NCBI GenBank assembly: GCA_019115125.1
Contig: DXEG01000023.1
Coordinates: 1 to 64,000, forward strand
Direction: 5' to 3'
Length of the DNA stretch: 64,000 nucleotides
Source of the DNA: Candidatus Blautia faecipullorum
GTDB taxonomy: Bacteria; Bacillota; Clostridia; Lachnospirales; Lachnospiraceae
Each line of letters opens with the position of its first letter. Within the stretch, counting starts at the first letter, position 1. The position numbers and the translations under genes are program-made. Positions 26,117-34,267 of the stretch are shown piece by piece. The notes beneath the pieces were generated by a model. That model saw nothing but the letters and a program-made list of their open reading frames with translations. It made no database searches and had not been told where the DNA came from.

Positions 26117-27007
26117 ATGGGCTGGCTTTTGGGAATAGTTTTTCTTCTGACCGTGCTTGGGGCGGCAGGCATCAAAATATGGTCTCTGCGAAAAGCGGCC
26201 AGAGAGCTGCGGCAGGATTTTGCCCAAAAGCTTGCCGGGGACACCAATGTAGGTCTGTCGGTAAGCTGCGGGGACAGGGAAATGAGAAAGCTGGCTTCTG
26301 AGCTGGACTCTCAGCTTAAGCTTCTCAGGAAGGCTCAGCTCCGGTACGAGCTGGGTGATCAGGAGATCAAAACAGCCGTGACGAATATTTCTCATGATCT
26401 GCGCACCCCGCTGACCGCCATCAGCGGCTACCTGCAGCTTTTAAGAAACGAGGAGGTTTCCGCTCAGGCAAGAGAATATCTGGATATTATAGAAAACCGG
26501 ACGGAGGCGATGAAATACCTTACCGGAGAACTGTTCCGGTATTCGGTGGTGGTTTCGGCGGAGCGGTACCAGCAAAAGGAGAAGCTCATGCTGAAAGAGG
26601 TTCTGGAGGAAAGCCTGGCTGGAATGTACGGAGCCCTGACTCAGCGGAGGATTCAGGTGGAAACGGAATTCACTGAGAAACGGATTTATGTGGAAGCCAG
26701 CCGCGGCGCCCTTCTGCGGGTTTTTGAAAATATCATTAATAACGCTCTGAAATACAGTGACGGAGATTTGGAGATCCGCATGGAAGAAAACGGAGAAGTG
26801 ATCTTTTCGAATCATGCCTCTGCTCTGGACGAGGTGGAGGCGGGAAAATTGTTCCAGAGATTTTATACGGTCCAGAGCGGACAGGAATCTACAGGTCTGG
26901 GGCTGTCCATTGCCAGAGCTTTGGCTGAGCAGGCAGGAGGCAGGATCTCAGCGGAAAAGAAGGGGGAGCGCTTCGTTATAACGGTATCCTTTCCGGCAGT
27001 CTGCTAA
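26117..27007 (+). CDS. Short sensor histidine kinase
   Basis: 296 residues from the ATG behind AAGGAGGGACATGC. A single membrane segment at about 2-22 is followed by a coiled linker, phospho-acceptor His93 in NISHDLRTPLTAIS, and an ATPase domain with FENIINNALKYS and ESTGLGLSIARALAEQ. With no second membrane segment and no extracellular loop it cannot sense a ligand outside by itself, and probably reads the state of the neighbouring transporter. It would phosphorylate the regulator at 23514. Confidence 0.88.
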   Translation: MGWLLGIVFLLTVLGAAGIKIWSLRKAARELRQDFAQKLAGDTNVGLSVSCGDREMRKLASELDSQLKLLRKAQLRYELGDQEIKTAVTNISHDLRTPLTAISGYLQLLRNEEVSAQAREYLDIIENRTEAMKYLTGELFRYSVVVSAERYQQKEKLMLKEVLEESLAGMYGALTQRRIQVETEFTEKRIYVEASRGALLRVFENIINNALKYSDGDLEIRMEENGEVIFSNHASALDEVEAGKLFQRFYTVQSGQESTGLGLSIARALAEQAGGRISAEKKGERFVITVSFPAVC

Positions 27008-27028
27008 GACAGATGATTTTAAGGAGTC

Positions 27029-27096
27029 CCGGTCTTTGTTATGAAACATTTTGTATGCTTTTGCAGACATAATGACATAACAGAGGCCGGTTTTTT
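27029..27096 (+). terminator. Terminator of the ABC/two-component module
   Basis: CCGGTCTTTGTTATG (27029-27043) pairs with CATAACAGAGGCCGG (27076-27090), one mismatch, followed by TTTTTT. Confidence 0.8.
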
Positions 27097-27190
27097 ATGC
27101 TATATTGATACTACAGGCAAAAACTCTCATGCGGACTAAGAACTTTTGAAGCATCTACATTAATAAAATACAGCAGAAAGGACTCCGAAT

Positions 27191-29416
27191 ATGGCAAAGA
27201 TTATTTTTCACGAGGAAACAAAAACCTTCCACCTGTACAACGACAGGATCAGCTATCTGATGTGTGTCCTTGAAAACGGACATATGGGACAGATTTATTT
27301 CGGGAAGAAAATCCATGATAAGCCCGATTTTTCTTATCTGGTGGAAAAATATGGCCGTCCTATGACCTCCTATATTTTTGAAAACGACCGCACCTTTTCG
27401 CTGGAGCATATCCGTCAGGAATATCCGGTGTACGGCAGCACAGACTACCGTCACCCGGCAGTGGAAATCCTTCAGGGCAGCGGAAGCCGTATTGTGGATT
27501 TCCGGTATGAAGGCTATGAGATTTCTCAGGGAAAACCAGAACTGAAAGGACTTCCTGCCACCTACACAGAATCCGGGGAGGAGGCGGAGACCCTGAAGCT
27601 TATCCTGAAGGATTCTGTTACAGGATGCCGCCTGGAGCTTTTATATACTATTTTTGAGGGGGAAGGAGCCCTCGCGCGCAGCGCAAGGCTGATTAATGAA
27701 GGCAAAGAGGATCTTCATCTTCTCACAGCGATGAGCCTGAATCTTGATCTGCCGGACAAGGATTATATCTGGATGCAGTTATCCGGCGCCTGGGCCAGAG
27801 AAAGACATGTGAAGAACCGTGTTCTGGAGCAGGGGATCACGGCGGTGGACAGCAGAAGAGGAAACTCATCCCATGAGCAGAATCCCTTTGTGGCGCTGAA
27901 ACGTCCCTGCACTACGGAAGAGTCCGGAGAGGTTATTGGCTTCAGCCTGATCTACAGCGGGAATTTCCGGATCCAGGCGGAGGTGGATACCCATGATGTG
28001 ACCCGTGTTACTGTGGGGATCAATCCGGAGGGCTTCGACTGGAAGCTGGAGCCGGGGGAGGAATTCCAGACGCCGGAAGCGGTGATGGTATACTCCTGTC
28101 ATGGCTTGAACGGCATGAGCCAGACCTTCCACCGCTTATACGGAAAACGCCTTGCCAGAGGCTATTGGAGAGATCGTCCGAGGCCTATCCTGATCAATAA
28201 TTGGGAAGCCACCTATTTTGATTTTACCGAAGAAAAGCTTCTGAATATCGCCCGGAAAGCTCAGGAATGCGGAGTAGAGCTTTTTGTGCTGGACGACGGC
28301 TGGTTCGGAGCCAGAAACGGCGAACACGCTGGACTTGGCGACTGGATCGCAAACAGGGAGCGGCTTCCGGAGGGAATCAGCGGTCTTTCCGAAAAAATCG
28401 AGGCCCTTGGAATGAAGTTCGGCCTGTGGTTCGAGCCGGAGATGGTAAATAAAGATTCCGACCTGTACCGGGAGCATCCGGACTGGATCCTCCAGACTCC
28501 GGGAAGAAACGCTTCCCACGGAAGATATCAGTATGTCCTTGATTTTTCCAGAAAAGAGGTTGTGGACCGTATTTATGAAATGATGGAGAAAATTTTATCT
28601 GAATCTAAAATTTCCTACATCAAGTGGGACATGAACCGCAGTATTACAGAATGTTACAGCGCCGTGCTTCCGGCGGACCGTCAGGGAGAGGTGTTCCATC
28701 GTTATATTCTGGGAGTATATGATCTTTATGACAGGCTGACCGCAAAATTCCCGGAGGTTTTGTTTGAGTCCTGCGCAAGCGGCGGCGGACGCTTTGATCC
28801 CGGCCTGCTTTATTATGCGCCGCAGGGTTGGGCCAGCGACGATTCCGATGCGGTGGAGCGTCTGAAGATCCAGTACGGGACCTCCATGTGCTATCCCATC
28901 AGCAGTATCGGAAGCCATGTGTCCGTAGTTCCCAACCATCAGGTGTTCCGGAATACGCCTCTTCATACAAGAGCAAACGTGGCCTGCTTCGGTACCTTTG
29001 GCTATGAGCTGGATCTCAATAAGCTTACCGGAGAAGAACTGCAGGAGGTCAGGGAGCAGATCGTATTTATGAAGGAATACAGAGAGCTTCTGCAGTTCGG
29101 AACCTTTTACAGGATCAAAAGCCCCTTTGAGGAAAATGAAACCGTGTGGATGTCCGTAAGCAGAGATCAGAAAACAGCCCTTGTAGGTTATTATCGTGTG
29201 CTGAACGGAGCCAACCTTCCCTACAGCCGCGTGCGGCTTCAGGGACTGAATCCGGATTTCCTCTATGAAAACATATATAACGGTACAGAGCATTATGGGG
29301 ACGAGCTGATGAATTACGGCCTGATCACCACAGACGGCAGCGCGGGAGAGATCGCGGATGCCGCCTGCACAGATTTCGAGTCCAGGATTTATCTCCTGAA
29401 AGCGAAAGAGGCCTGA
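27191..29416 (+). CDS. Alpha-galactosidase, glycoside hydrolase family 36
   Basis: 741 residues, full family length, with no signal peptide, so it acts in the cytoplasm. It hydrolyses terminal alpha-galactose from oligosaccharides such as raffinose and melibiose. An N-terminal beta-domain precedes the barrel, which contains LFVLDDGWFGARN, KFGLWFEPEMVNKDSDLY, nucleophile Asp480 in KWDMNRSI, and acid/base Asp550 in WASDDSDAVERL, the spacing of Geobacillus enzymes. Started behind AAAGGACTCCGAAT. No sugar transporter or regulator is adjacent; it is a single-gene unit ended by a strong terminator. Confidence 0.95.
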   Translation: MAKIIFHEETKTFHLYNDRISYLMCVLENGHMGQIYFGKKIHDKPDFSYLVEKYGRPMTSYIFENDRTFSLEHIRQEYPVYGSTDYRHPAVEILQGSGSRIVDFRYEGYEISQGKPELKGLPATYTESGEEAETLKLILKDSVTGCRLELLYTIFEGEGALARSARLINEGKEDLHLLTAMSLNLDLPDKDYIWMQLSGAWARERHVKNRVLEQGITAVDSRRGNSSHEQNPFVALKRPCTTEESGEVIGFSLIYSGNFRIQAEVDTHDVTRVTVGINPEGFDWKLEPGEEFQTPEAVMVYSCHGLNGMSQTFHRLYGKRLARGYWRDRPRPILINNWEATYFDFTEEKLLNIARKAQECGVELFVLDDGWFGARNGEHAGLGDWIANRERLPEGISGLSEKIEALGMKFGLWFEPEMVNKDSDLYREHPDWILQTPGRNASHGRYQYVLDFSRKEVVDRIYEMMEKILSESKISYIKWDMNRSITECYSAVLPADRQGEVFHRYILGVYDLYDRLTAKFPEVLFESCASGGGRFDPGLLYYAPQGWASDDSDAVERLKIQYGTSMCYPISSIGSHVSVVPNHQVFRNTPLHTRANVACFGTFGYELDLNKLTGEELQEVREQIVFMKEYRELLQFGTFYRIKSPFEENETVWMSVSRDQKTALVGYYRVLNGANLPYSRVRLQGLNPDFLYENIYNGTEHYGDELMNYGLITTDGSAGEIADAACTDFESRIYLLKAKEA

Positions 29417-29452
29417 CCGGAAATTATCCCCGTATTGATGATAGAGTTTAAT

Positions 29453-29497
29453 GGCTATTCTCCATTTCGCGTTATGCTTTTGGAGAATAGCCTTTTT
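29453..29497 (+). terminator. Terminator after alpha-galactosidase
   Basis: GGCTATTCTCC (29453-29463) and GGAGAATAGCC (29482-29492) form a perfect 11-bp stem followed by TTTTT. Confidence 0.9.
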
Positions 29498-29905
29498 CTT
29501 TAAAGCTTTGCGATAGTCCGGCGTTCTGTTTCGCTATTTGAAGTAAACGCTTTGTTGGCTTAAATGAGGAGGGATTTTCAAAATGAGGCATGGGAAATCC
29601 TCTATTTGATGGAGCCGGCTAATTTAGAAAAAGTCAAAGGTTAAAAAATCCTGTAATCTTCTGTGAGAATTTGACGAACGATTTTTCTTTTCCCCATGCC
29701 CCCCATAGCGTATAATGTGACTTATCAGCAGGAAAATGAGCGCGAGCGAAGCGAGCATTCATTTTCACCTGATAAGTCAGCGGCAGAGGAGGAAGCACGA
29801 AGTGCGCCGGAAGCGAAGCGTCCGCCCTCTGCCGGATGTCGTGCGAAGCATGAGAGATCAGCAGGAAAATGAGCGCGAGCGAAGCGAAAAAACAAGGAGG
29901 GGATT
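29498..29905 (+). repeat. Gene-free stretch with direct and inverted GCGAGCGAAGC-type repeats
   Basis: A 31-bp exact direct repeat starts at 29724 and 29857 (core GAAAATGAGCGCGAGCGAAG). The first copy also forms a hairpin GAAAATGA/TCATTTTC. Between the copies CGGCAGAGG pairs with CCTCTGCCG around two small hairpins (GCACGAAGTGC and GGAAGCGAAGCGTCC). A TATAAT at 29711-29716 lacks a suitable -35. A nine-codon frame at 29583-29609 has a good ribosome binding site but no other support. Confidence 0.6.
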
Positions 29906-30526
29906 ATGCTGGAAAGAATTATGGACATGCATATACTGCTCTACCTGATGGCTGTTCTGGGAACAGCAGGAGCAGTGGGGATGCTTGCGGAACACCTTGC
30001 CTACAGAAGAATCATGCGAAAAACAAAAGCGGTAACAAATCTGAAAGAAAAATGGCTGAATCTCTGGAAAACCAGAGACAGACTTCTTGGCAGGATGAAC
30101 CTTATGGTGTGGATGCCGTCCCTGTTGTCTGTGTTCTGCCTTGGACTTGCGTTATTTTTTAATTCCAGGCTGGAAGCCAGCGAGGGGATTCCCCTTCAGT
30201 ATCTTTATCTTGGCACGGCAGTTCCCGTAACGCTGCTTGTGCTGCGGCAGGCCCTTGATTTTACTTACCGGGAGGAGCTGGTGATGAATTCCCTGGCGGA
30301 TTATATCCTTCAGGCGAAAAGCAGGAACGAGGAGGCTCCTGCGGCCCGGAAATATGTCCCTGCTTCGTCAGCCAGAAAGACTGATCCGGTGCTGAGAGAG
30401 GAAATGGTGGAGCATATTACGGCCAGTATCCGTCAGACGGCCGCTACTGGCAGCCATTTCAGCAAAATGCTCAGCCCGGAGGAAGAAGAGATCATGCGGG
30501 AGATTATACGGGAATTTATGGATTGA
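29906..30526 (+). CDS. Membrane protein of unknown function
   Basis: 206 residues from the ATG behind AAGGAGGGGATT. Three membrane segments are predicted: about 10-30, a second around 68-86 (VWMPSLLSVFCLGLALFF), and a third around 100-118 (YLYLGTAVPVTLLVL). A hydrophilic, charged C-terminal tail of about 85 residues follows, ending with a glutamate-rich segment EEEEIMREIIREF. I do not recognise the family. It is followed by the first of two similar hairpins that bound the toxin island. Confidence 0.65.
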   Translation: MLERIMDMHILLYLMAVLGTAGAVGMLAEHLAYRRIMRKTKAVTNLKEKWLNLWKTRDRLLGRMNLMVWMPSLLSVFCLGLALFFNSRLEASEGIPLQYLYLGTAVPVTLLVLRQALDFTYREELVMNSLADYILQAKSRNEEAPAARKYVPASSARKTDPVLREEMVEHITASIRQTAATGSHFSKMLSPEEEEIMREIIREFMD

Positions 30527-30548
30527 TTTCCTGTGCAAGAATCAAAGT

Positions 30549-30584
30549 CTGCAGCCCAGCCGGAAAATCCGGCTGCGGCGGCAG
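30549..30584 (+). repeat. Left copy of a 36-bp palindromic repeat
   Basis: A near-perfect hairpin built on CAGCCGG/CCGGCTG with flanking GGCGGCAG. It matches the copy at 31225-31260 in 32 of 36 positions and sits 22 bp after the preceding gene, like its terminator. Confidence 0.75.
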
Positions 30585-30590
30585 ATTCAT

Positions 30591-31007
30591 ATGGGAGATG
30601 ATGTTATTGTCAACGAGGAAAAAGTTGTAATTCATAATCTGGGACTGTTAGATTGGAATATTTATAAGTGCATTTCTGGTGCGCATATAACCGATGAGGT
30701 AATTATTACAGAGGAACAAATGATGCACGTTCGTACTAGGCATCCGGAAGCATACATAGATACGATGCGTTATGTGAGAGAAATATTAGATGATCCGGAT
30801 TACATTTTCAGGGACAAGCGTCCAAACACTGGTTTGGTTGTGAAAAAGTTTTTTAATAATGATGAAAGTTCTCTTTTGGTGCTTAAAATAGTAACTTCTG
30901 ATGATAAAAAGAATTATAAAAATTCAGTGATTACCAGTTGGAAAATAACTGAAAAAAGATTGAACAACTATTTGCGTAACAAGAAGATTATTTACAAAAA
31001 AGTATAG
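30591..31007 (+). CDS. Nuclease-toxin-like protein (phage PBECR/RelE-like domain)
   Basis: 138 residues, AT-rich compared with its neighbours. VIITEEQMMHVRTRHPEAY, then ILDDPDYIFRDKRPNTGLVVKKF, then KKNYKNSVITSWKITEKRL follow the order of the PBECR group (phage Barnase-EndoU-ColicinE5/D-RelE-like nucleases), with the conserved RHP and RPNT motifs. The domain usually sits at the end of phage head proteins or stands alone as a toxin. No ribosome binding site is evident before the ATG, so expression or the exact start is uncertain. No antitoxin gene is adjacent, but a structured RNA element lies 27 bp downstream. Confidence 0.6.
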   Translation: MGDDVIVNEEKVVIHNLGLLDWNIYKCISGAHITDEVIITEEQMMHVRTRHPEAYIDTMRYVREILDDPDYIFRDKRPNTGLVVKKFFNNDESSLLVLKIVTSDDKKNYKNSVITSWKITEKRLNNYLRNKKIIYKKV

Positions 31008-31033
31008 TTGGGTTATTATATGTATAAGATAGT

Positions 31034-31129
31034 AAAGAGATTATTTGAGGTGGTAAATTTCGTTGCAACCACGCACCCTATGGGTTAAAAGAGATGTAGG
31101 AGCCGCGACGCCTGCCAAATAATCTCTTT
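31034..31129 (+). ncRNA. Compact four-helix structured RNA candidate
   Basis: AAAGAGATTATTTG (31034-31047) and CAAATAATCTCTTT (31116-31129) form a perfect 14-bp closing stem. Inside are three hairpins: GTGGT/ACCAC (31050-31054, 31068-31072), ACCC/GGGT (31075-31078, 31082-31085), and GTAGG/CCTGC with one G-T pair (31096-31100, 31111-31115). The interior is GC-rich within AT-rich surroundings. No T run follows, so it is not a simple terminator. Strand is assumed from the upstream gene. I recognise no known RNA class. Confidence 0.5.
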
Positions 31130-31224
31130 CAACTATAAATTTGAATGTTCTATTTCAATCTGTCCGGTTCACATATAAATATTTTTCTCTTTCTCTAGTA
31201 AAATCTGCTGTTTATAATAAACAA

Positions 31225-31260
31225 CTGCCGCCCAGCCGGATTCTCCGGCTGCGGCGGCAG
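31225..31260 (+). repeat. Right copy of the 36-bp palindromic repeat
   Basis: Same hairpin as at 30549-30584. Read on the minus strand it is followed by TTGTTTATT and can terminate the kinase-like gene that ends at 31296. Confidence 0.75.
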
Positions 31261-31295
31261 GCTTGTCTCTGAATGATATCCTCAAGGTTCCTGTT

Positions 31296-31907
31296 TTAGA
31301 GAAGGCTTTCCAGATATTGTGTTAGGGTGGCGGCCAGCTTTTTGATATCGGTCAGGCTGGTGTTGACGCACAGATCATAGTTTGTTTTATCTCCCCATGT
31401 CTGATCTGTGAAAAAATTGTAATACCGGGCTCTTTTTTTATCAATAGAAGTGATCCTGCGGCGCAGTTCCCGGTCGGACAGTTCTTTCGCGTCAGATCCC
31501 TTCCTGCGGCAGCGTGCCAGCTTGGATTCGATATCCGCATAGATAAAAAGGCGGAAGGGTTCCATATCCCAGAGTACATAGTCCCCGCATCGGCCCACGA
31601 TCACACAGTCGGATTTTGAAGCCATGTCCCGGATGATCCTGCTTTCCAGATCATAGACAGACAACTGCTGTTCTGCCGCCTGGTTTGAAGAAAGGCCGAA
31701 GGTGCGGGCGGTGGTGATGGGAAGCAGGGGCAGCGGGTGATTTTCCTCTACATTCCGTATGTAGCCCTCCGTCAGACTGGAACGGCTGCTCAGCTCAGTT
31801 ACAATTTCCTGATCATAGTAGGCAATATGAAGATTTTCAGCGATCCGCCGGCCGATTTCACGTCCGCCGCTGCCGAATTCACGCCCGATCGTAATAATTC
31901 TGTTCAT
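31296..31907 (-). CDS. Cytidylate kinase-like family protein
   Basis: 203 residues, started behind AAGGGGGATTTTATA. The P-loop is ITIGREFGSGGREIG at the N-terminus. SDCVIVGRCGDYVLWD and the arginine-rich lid CRRKGSDAKELSDRELRRRI are typical of the PF13189 cytidylate-kinase-like group. True Cmk is longer, so the nucleotide or other phosphate acceptor is not certain. It lies downstream of the MATE gene on the same strand, 49 bp away, and may be co-transcribed with it. Confidence 0.85.
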   Translation of the reverse strand: MNRIITIGREFGSGGREIGRRIAENLHIAYYDQEIVTELSSRSSLTEGYIRNVEENHPLPLLPITTARTFGLSSNQAAEQQLSVYDLESRIIRDMASKSDCVIVGRCGDYVLWDMEPFRLFIYADIESKLARCRRKGSDAKELSDRELRRRITSIDKKRARYYNFFTDQTWGDKTNYDLCVNTSLTDIKKLAATLTQYLESLL

Positions 31908-31956
31908 TATAAAATCCCCCTTTTAAATAGATACACACTTATTATTTTTGTCAGCT

Positions 31957-33276
31957 TCATGCAGATTTTTCCCTGTGCCGGAGATGCATAAGCAAAAGAA
32001 AGGCAGTCAGGGCTGTGAGCGCCTCGCTGAGGGAATGGCAGAGCCAGATTACCTCTCTGTTGAAGAACAGAGGCAGGATGGTGATCAGGATCGGCGGCCA
32101 CAGCATACTTCTTGACATCGAAATGAGCAGAGCCTTCTGCGTCCGTCCGGTAGACTGCCAGAAGGAGATCATCAGGATGTTATATCCGGCAAGGAAGAAA
32201 CCACAGAAATAATACAGGCTCTTACTCTGCATAAAATTGATCAGCTCCGTATCCTCCGGATTAAAGATGGAGAAGAAATACCGGGAGAAAAATACGATCA
32301 GCAGATAGCATACGATACCTGTGATAAGGAACACCCTGGCGGCAAAGCTGCGCATGGAACGGCTTCGCTCCGCTTCTCCTGTGCCTGTAAAATAGCTGAA
32401 CACAGGCTGCAGTCCCTCGGCCATGCCGAGAAACAGTGTCAGGATAATAAGCATCAGATATCCGATGACCAGATAAGCCGCCAGGCCGATTTCGCCGTAG
32501 CCGTGGCGCACAATGGCAAAGTTGTAAACAAAGGTAATGATTCCGATGCTGAACTCCATAATAAAGGACGGGAAGCCCAGAAGATAGATTCTGCCGATAT
32601 TCCGCAGACGGAGCTTCGGGCTTGTAAAATACAGCCGGCCTTTTTTTCTGAGAAAATGCGGCATCAGAATGATCACGCTGAAAATCGGTCCCAGCGCGGT
32701 GGCGAGGGCGGCTCCTCCGATCCCCATGTCCAGCGGAAACATAAACACATAGTCCAGAATGATATTGGAGACAGACCCGAATGCCAGAGCGAACATGGCG
32801 AGCTTGGGCTGTCCGTCGTTGCGGGCAAGGCCGCTGAACAAAAAGCTGAAGATCAGGAATGGAGAAAAGGTCAGGATATACCTCATATATTCAATAGCCT
32901 GAGTGTGGATCTCCGGCGTGGAGCCAAGGAGCCGGGCAAGGGGATGAATAAAAATATTCCCCAGAACGACCACCAGAATCCCCATTCCCACCGCGCAGAC
33001 AGCGGCTGTGGTGAAGGTACGCCGGGCCTTGTCGTTTTCGCCGCGGCCCAGACTTCCTGAGATCAGAACGCCGGATCCGGAAGCAACGGCCATAGAAATG
33101 GCGATCAGGACCTCAATCAGAGGAACCGATACGGCCGCGGCAGCCATGGCGTCGGTGCCAAGACGGTGGCCGATAAATACGCCGTCCACAATCAGGTATA
33201 TAGAATTGAATAAAAGCCCGATCATCTGCGGAATGGCATATTTCATAAAAAGTGAGTGAGTTTTGCCTTCATACAT
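31957..33276 (-). CDS. MATE family efflux transporter
   Basis: 439 residues from the ATG behind AAGGAGGATTCTGAATTT; a longer open frame upstream has no ribosome binding site. Twelve membrane segments in two similar halves are visible. YAIPQMIGLLFNSIYLIVDGVFIGHRLG at the start and SGVLISGSLGRGENDKA are typical of the family. These pumps expel drugs or metabolites in exchange for Na+ or H+; the substrate is not predictable. Confidence 0.92.
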   Translation of the reverse strand: MYEGKTHSLFMKYAIPQMIGLLFNSIYLIVDGVFIGHRLGTDAMAAAAVSVPLIEVLIAISMAVASGSGVLISGSLGRGENDKARRTFTTAAVCAVGMGILVVVLGNIFIHPLARLLGSTPEIHTQAIEYMRYILTFSPFLIFSFLFSGLARNDGQPKLAMFALAFGSVSNIILDYVFMFPLDMGIGGAALATALGPIFSVIILMPHFLRKKGRLYFTSPKLRLRNIGRIYLLGFPSFIMEFSIGIITFVYNFAIVRHGYGEIGLAAYLVIGYLMLIILTLFLGMAEGLQPVFSYFTGTGEAERSRSMRSFAARVFLITGIVCYLLIVFFSRYFFSIFNPEDTELINFMQSKSLYYFCGFFLAGYNILMISFWQSTGRTQKALLISMSRSMLWPPILITILPLFFNREVIWLCHSLSEALTALTAFLLLMHLRHREKSA

Positions 33277-33423
33277 AAATTCAGAATCCTCCTTCTTTAT
33301 AAATAACAGCAGCTCTATATGTGACAGACAAAGACTGTTTTGATGATCCATAGCGGAGCGTTTTATACCATAAGAAATCCAAGACTTTCACATGTACACG
33401 CGGCAAGGTATCCCTTGTGATAT

Positions 33424-33453
33424 AAAAAAAGACCTGCGTTTGTGTAACGCAGG
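33424..33453 (-). terminator. Terminator of the flavin-binding protein gene
   Basis: CCTGCGTT and AACGCAGG form an 8-bp stem with a 5-nt loop. On the minus strand seven Ts follow. Confidence 0.85.
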
Positions 33454-33494
33454 CCTACTACACAATAAAATGAAACCCCGGCGGGTCGATTTTA

Positions 33495-33995
33495 TCACTG
33501 TTTATTTATTCTTTTTTTCGTTAATTCGATTCCTTCTTTTCCCGTAAGATGATCGATTTTCATTTCCAGCATACAAAGCGGCTTCCATTCCTGAGAAATG
33601 GTCTGGCTCCGTCTTTCCTCGGAATCTTCCGGCGCGTATTTGACAGCCAGCAGTTCAACCGCTCTGCGCTTCTCATCATCATCTTCCAGAATCCGCAGCG
33701 TGCCGAACACGATCACACTTTGAAAATAGGTCGTGTATTTGCTGGGAACGACATCATCCTGTCCGATCACGCAGAAGGACGCTTTGGGATCCCGGCGGAT
33801 GGCGTCCAGCTTATGCCCGGATTTCGCGCAGTGAAAAAATATCCGTTCTCCGTCGTATACATAGCTCAGCGGTACGGCGTACGGATAGCCGCCGTCTCCG
33901 GATAAAGCCAGCACGCCGGAGGTTCCTTCCCTCAGAATGGCGTCAGATTCCTCCCGGGACAGCATCTGCCGTTTCCTTCGCATCTCACGAAACAT
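33495..33995 (-). CDS. Pyridoxamine 5'-phosphate oxidase-like flavoprotein (NimA-type)
   Basis: 166 residues, started behind AAGGAGGGAGAGCC. MRRKRQMLSREESDAILREGTSGVLAL opens the split-barrel FMN-binding fold. AVPLSYVYDGERIFFHCAKSGHKLDAIRRDPKASFCV is the conserved core shared with 5-nitroimidazole reductases and related proteins. Expected to bind FMN and reduce a small molecule in the cytoplasm; the physiological substrate is unknown. Monocistronic, with its own terminator. Confidence 0.88.
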   Translation of the reverse strand: MFREMRRKRQMLSREESDAILREGTSGVLALSGDGGYPYAVPLSYVYDGERIFFHCAKSGHKLDAIRRDPKASFCVIGQDDVVPSKYTTYFQSVIVFGTLRILEDDDEKRRAVELLAVKYAPEDSEERRSQTISQEWKPLCMLEMKIDHLTGKEGIELTKKRINKQ

Positions 33996-34142
33996 GGCTC
34001 TCCCTCCTTAATAAAAAAATAAGCCTTCGTTCCATTCTTTCTAAGACCTAACAGAATAGAACAAGGCGTGCCCGGTGGCAATTACCTATTTAATATATCA
34101 ACAGGAGGTGGCAAAGTCAAGAGTTTTTTGCAATCCTCCTGC

Positions 34143-34170
34143 TTGTAGAACGGACAAGTTTTTGCTATAC
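34143..34170 (+). promoter_or_regulatory. Promoter of the dehydrogenase operon
   Basis: TTGTAG (34143-34148) and TATACT (34165-34170) with a 16-bp spacer, about 90 bp before the dehydrogenase start. Confidence 0.5.
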
Positions 34171-34267
34171 TGAATCCCAAACGAAAATATGAGCAGACCG
34201 GGCGGGCCGGGGACTTCTGCGGATTTTCCCGGCGGACAGGATTTTCTGCGTTGAAAAGGAGAATTCT

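Noticed and set aside
29583-29609. Tiny frame MRHGKSSI with a good ribosome binding site
   Set aside because: Too short to support; it may be chance, and the next gene has its own site 300 bp away.
29736-29948. 70-codon frame in the repeat region upstream of the membrane protein
   Set aside because: Arg/Ser/Glu-rich translation of palindromic repeats, ending inside the real gene at 29906.
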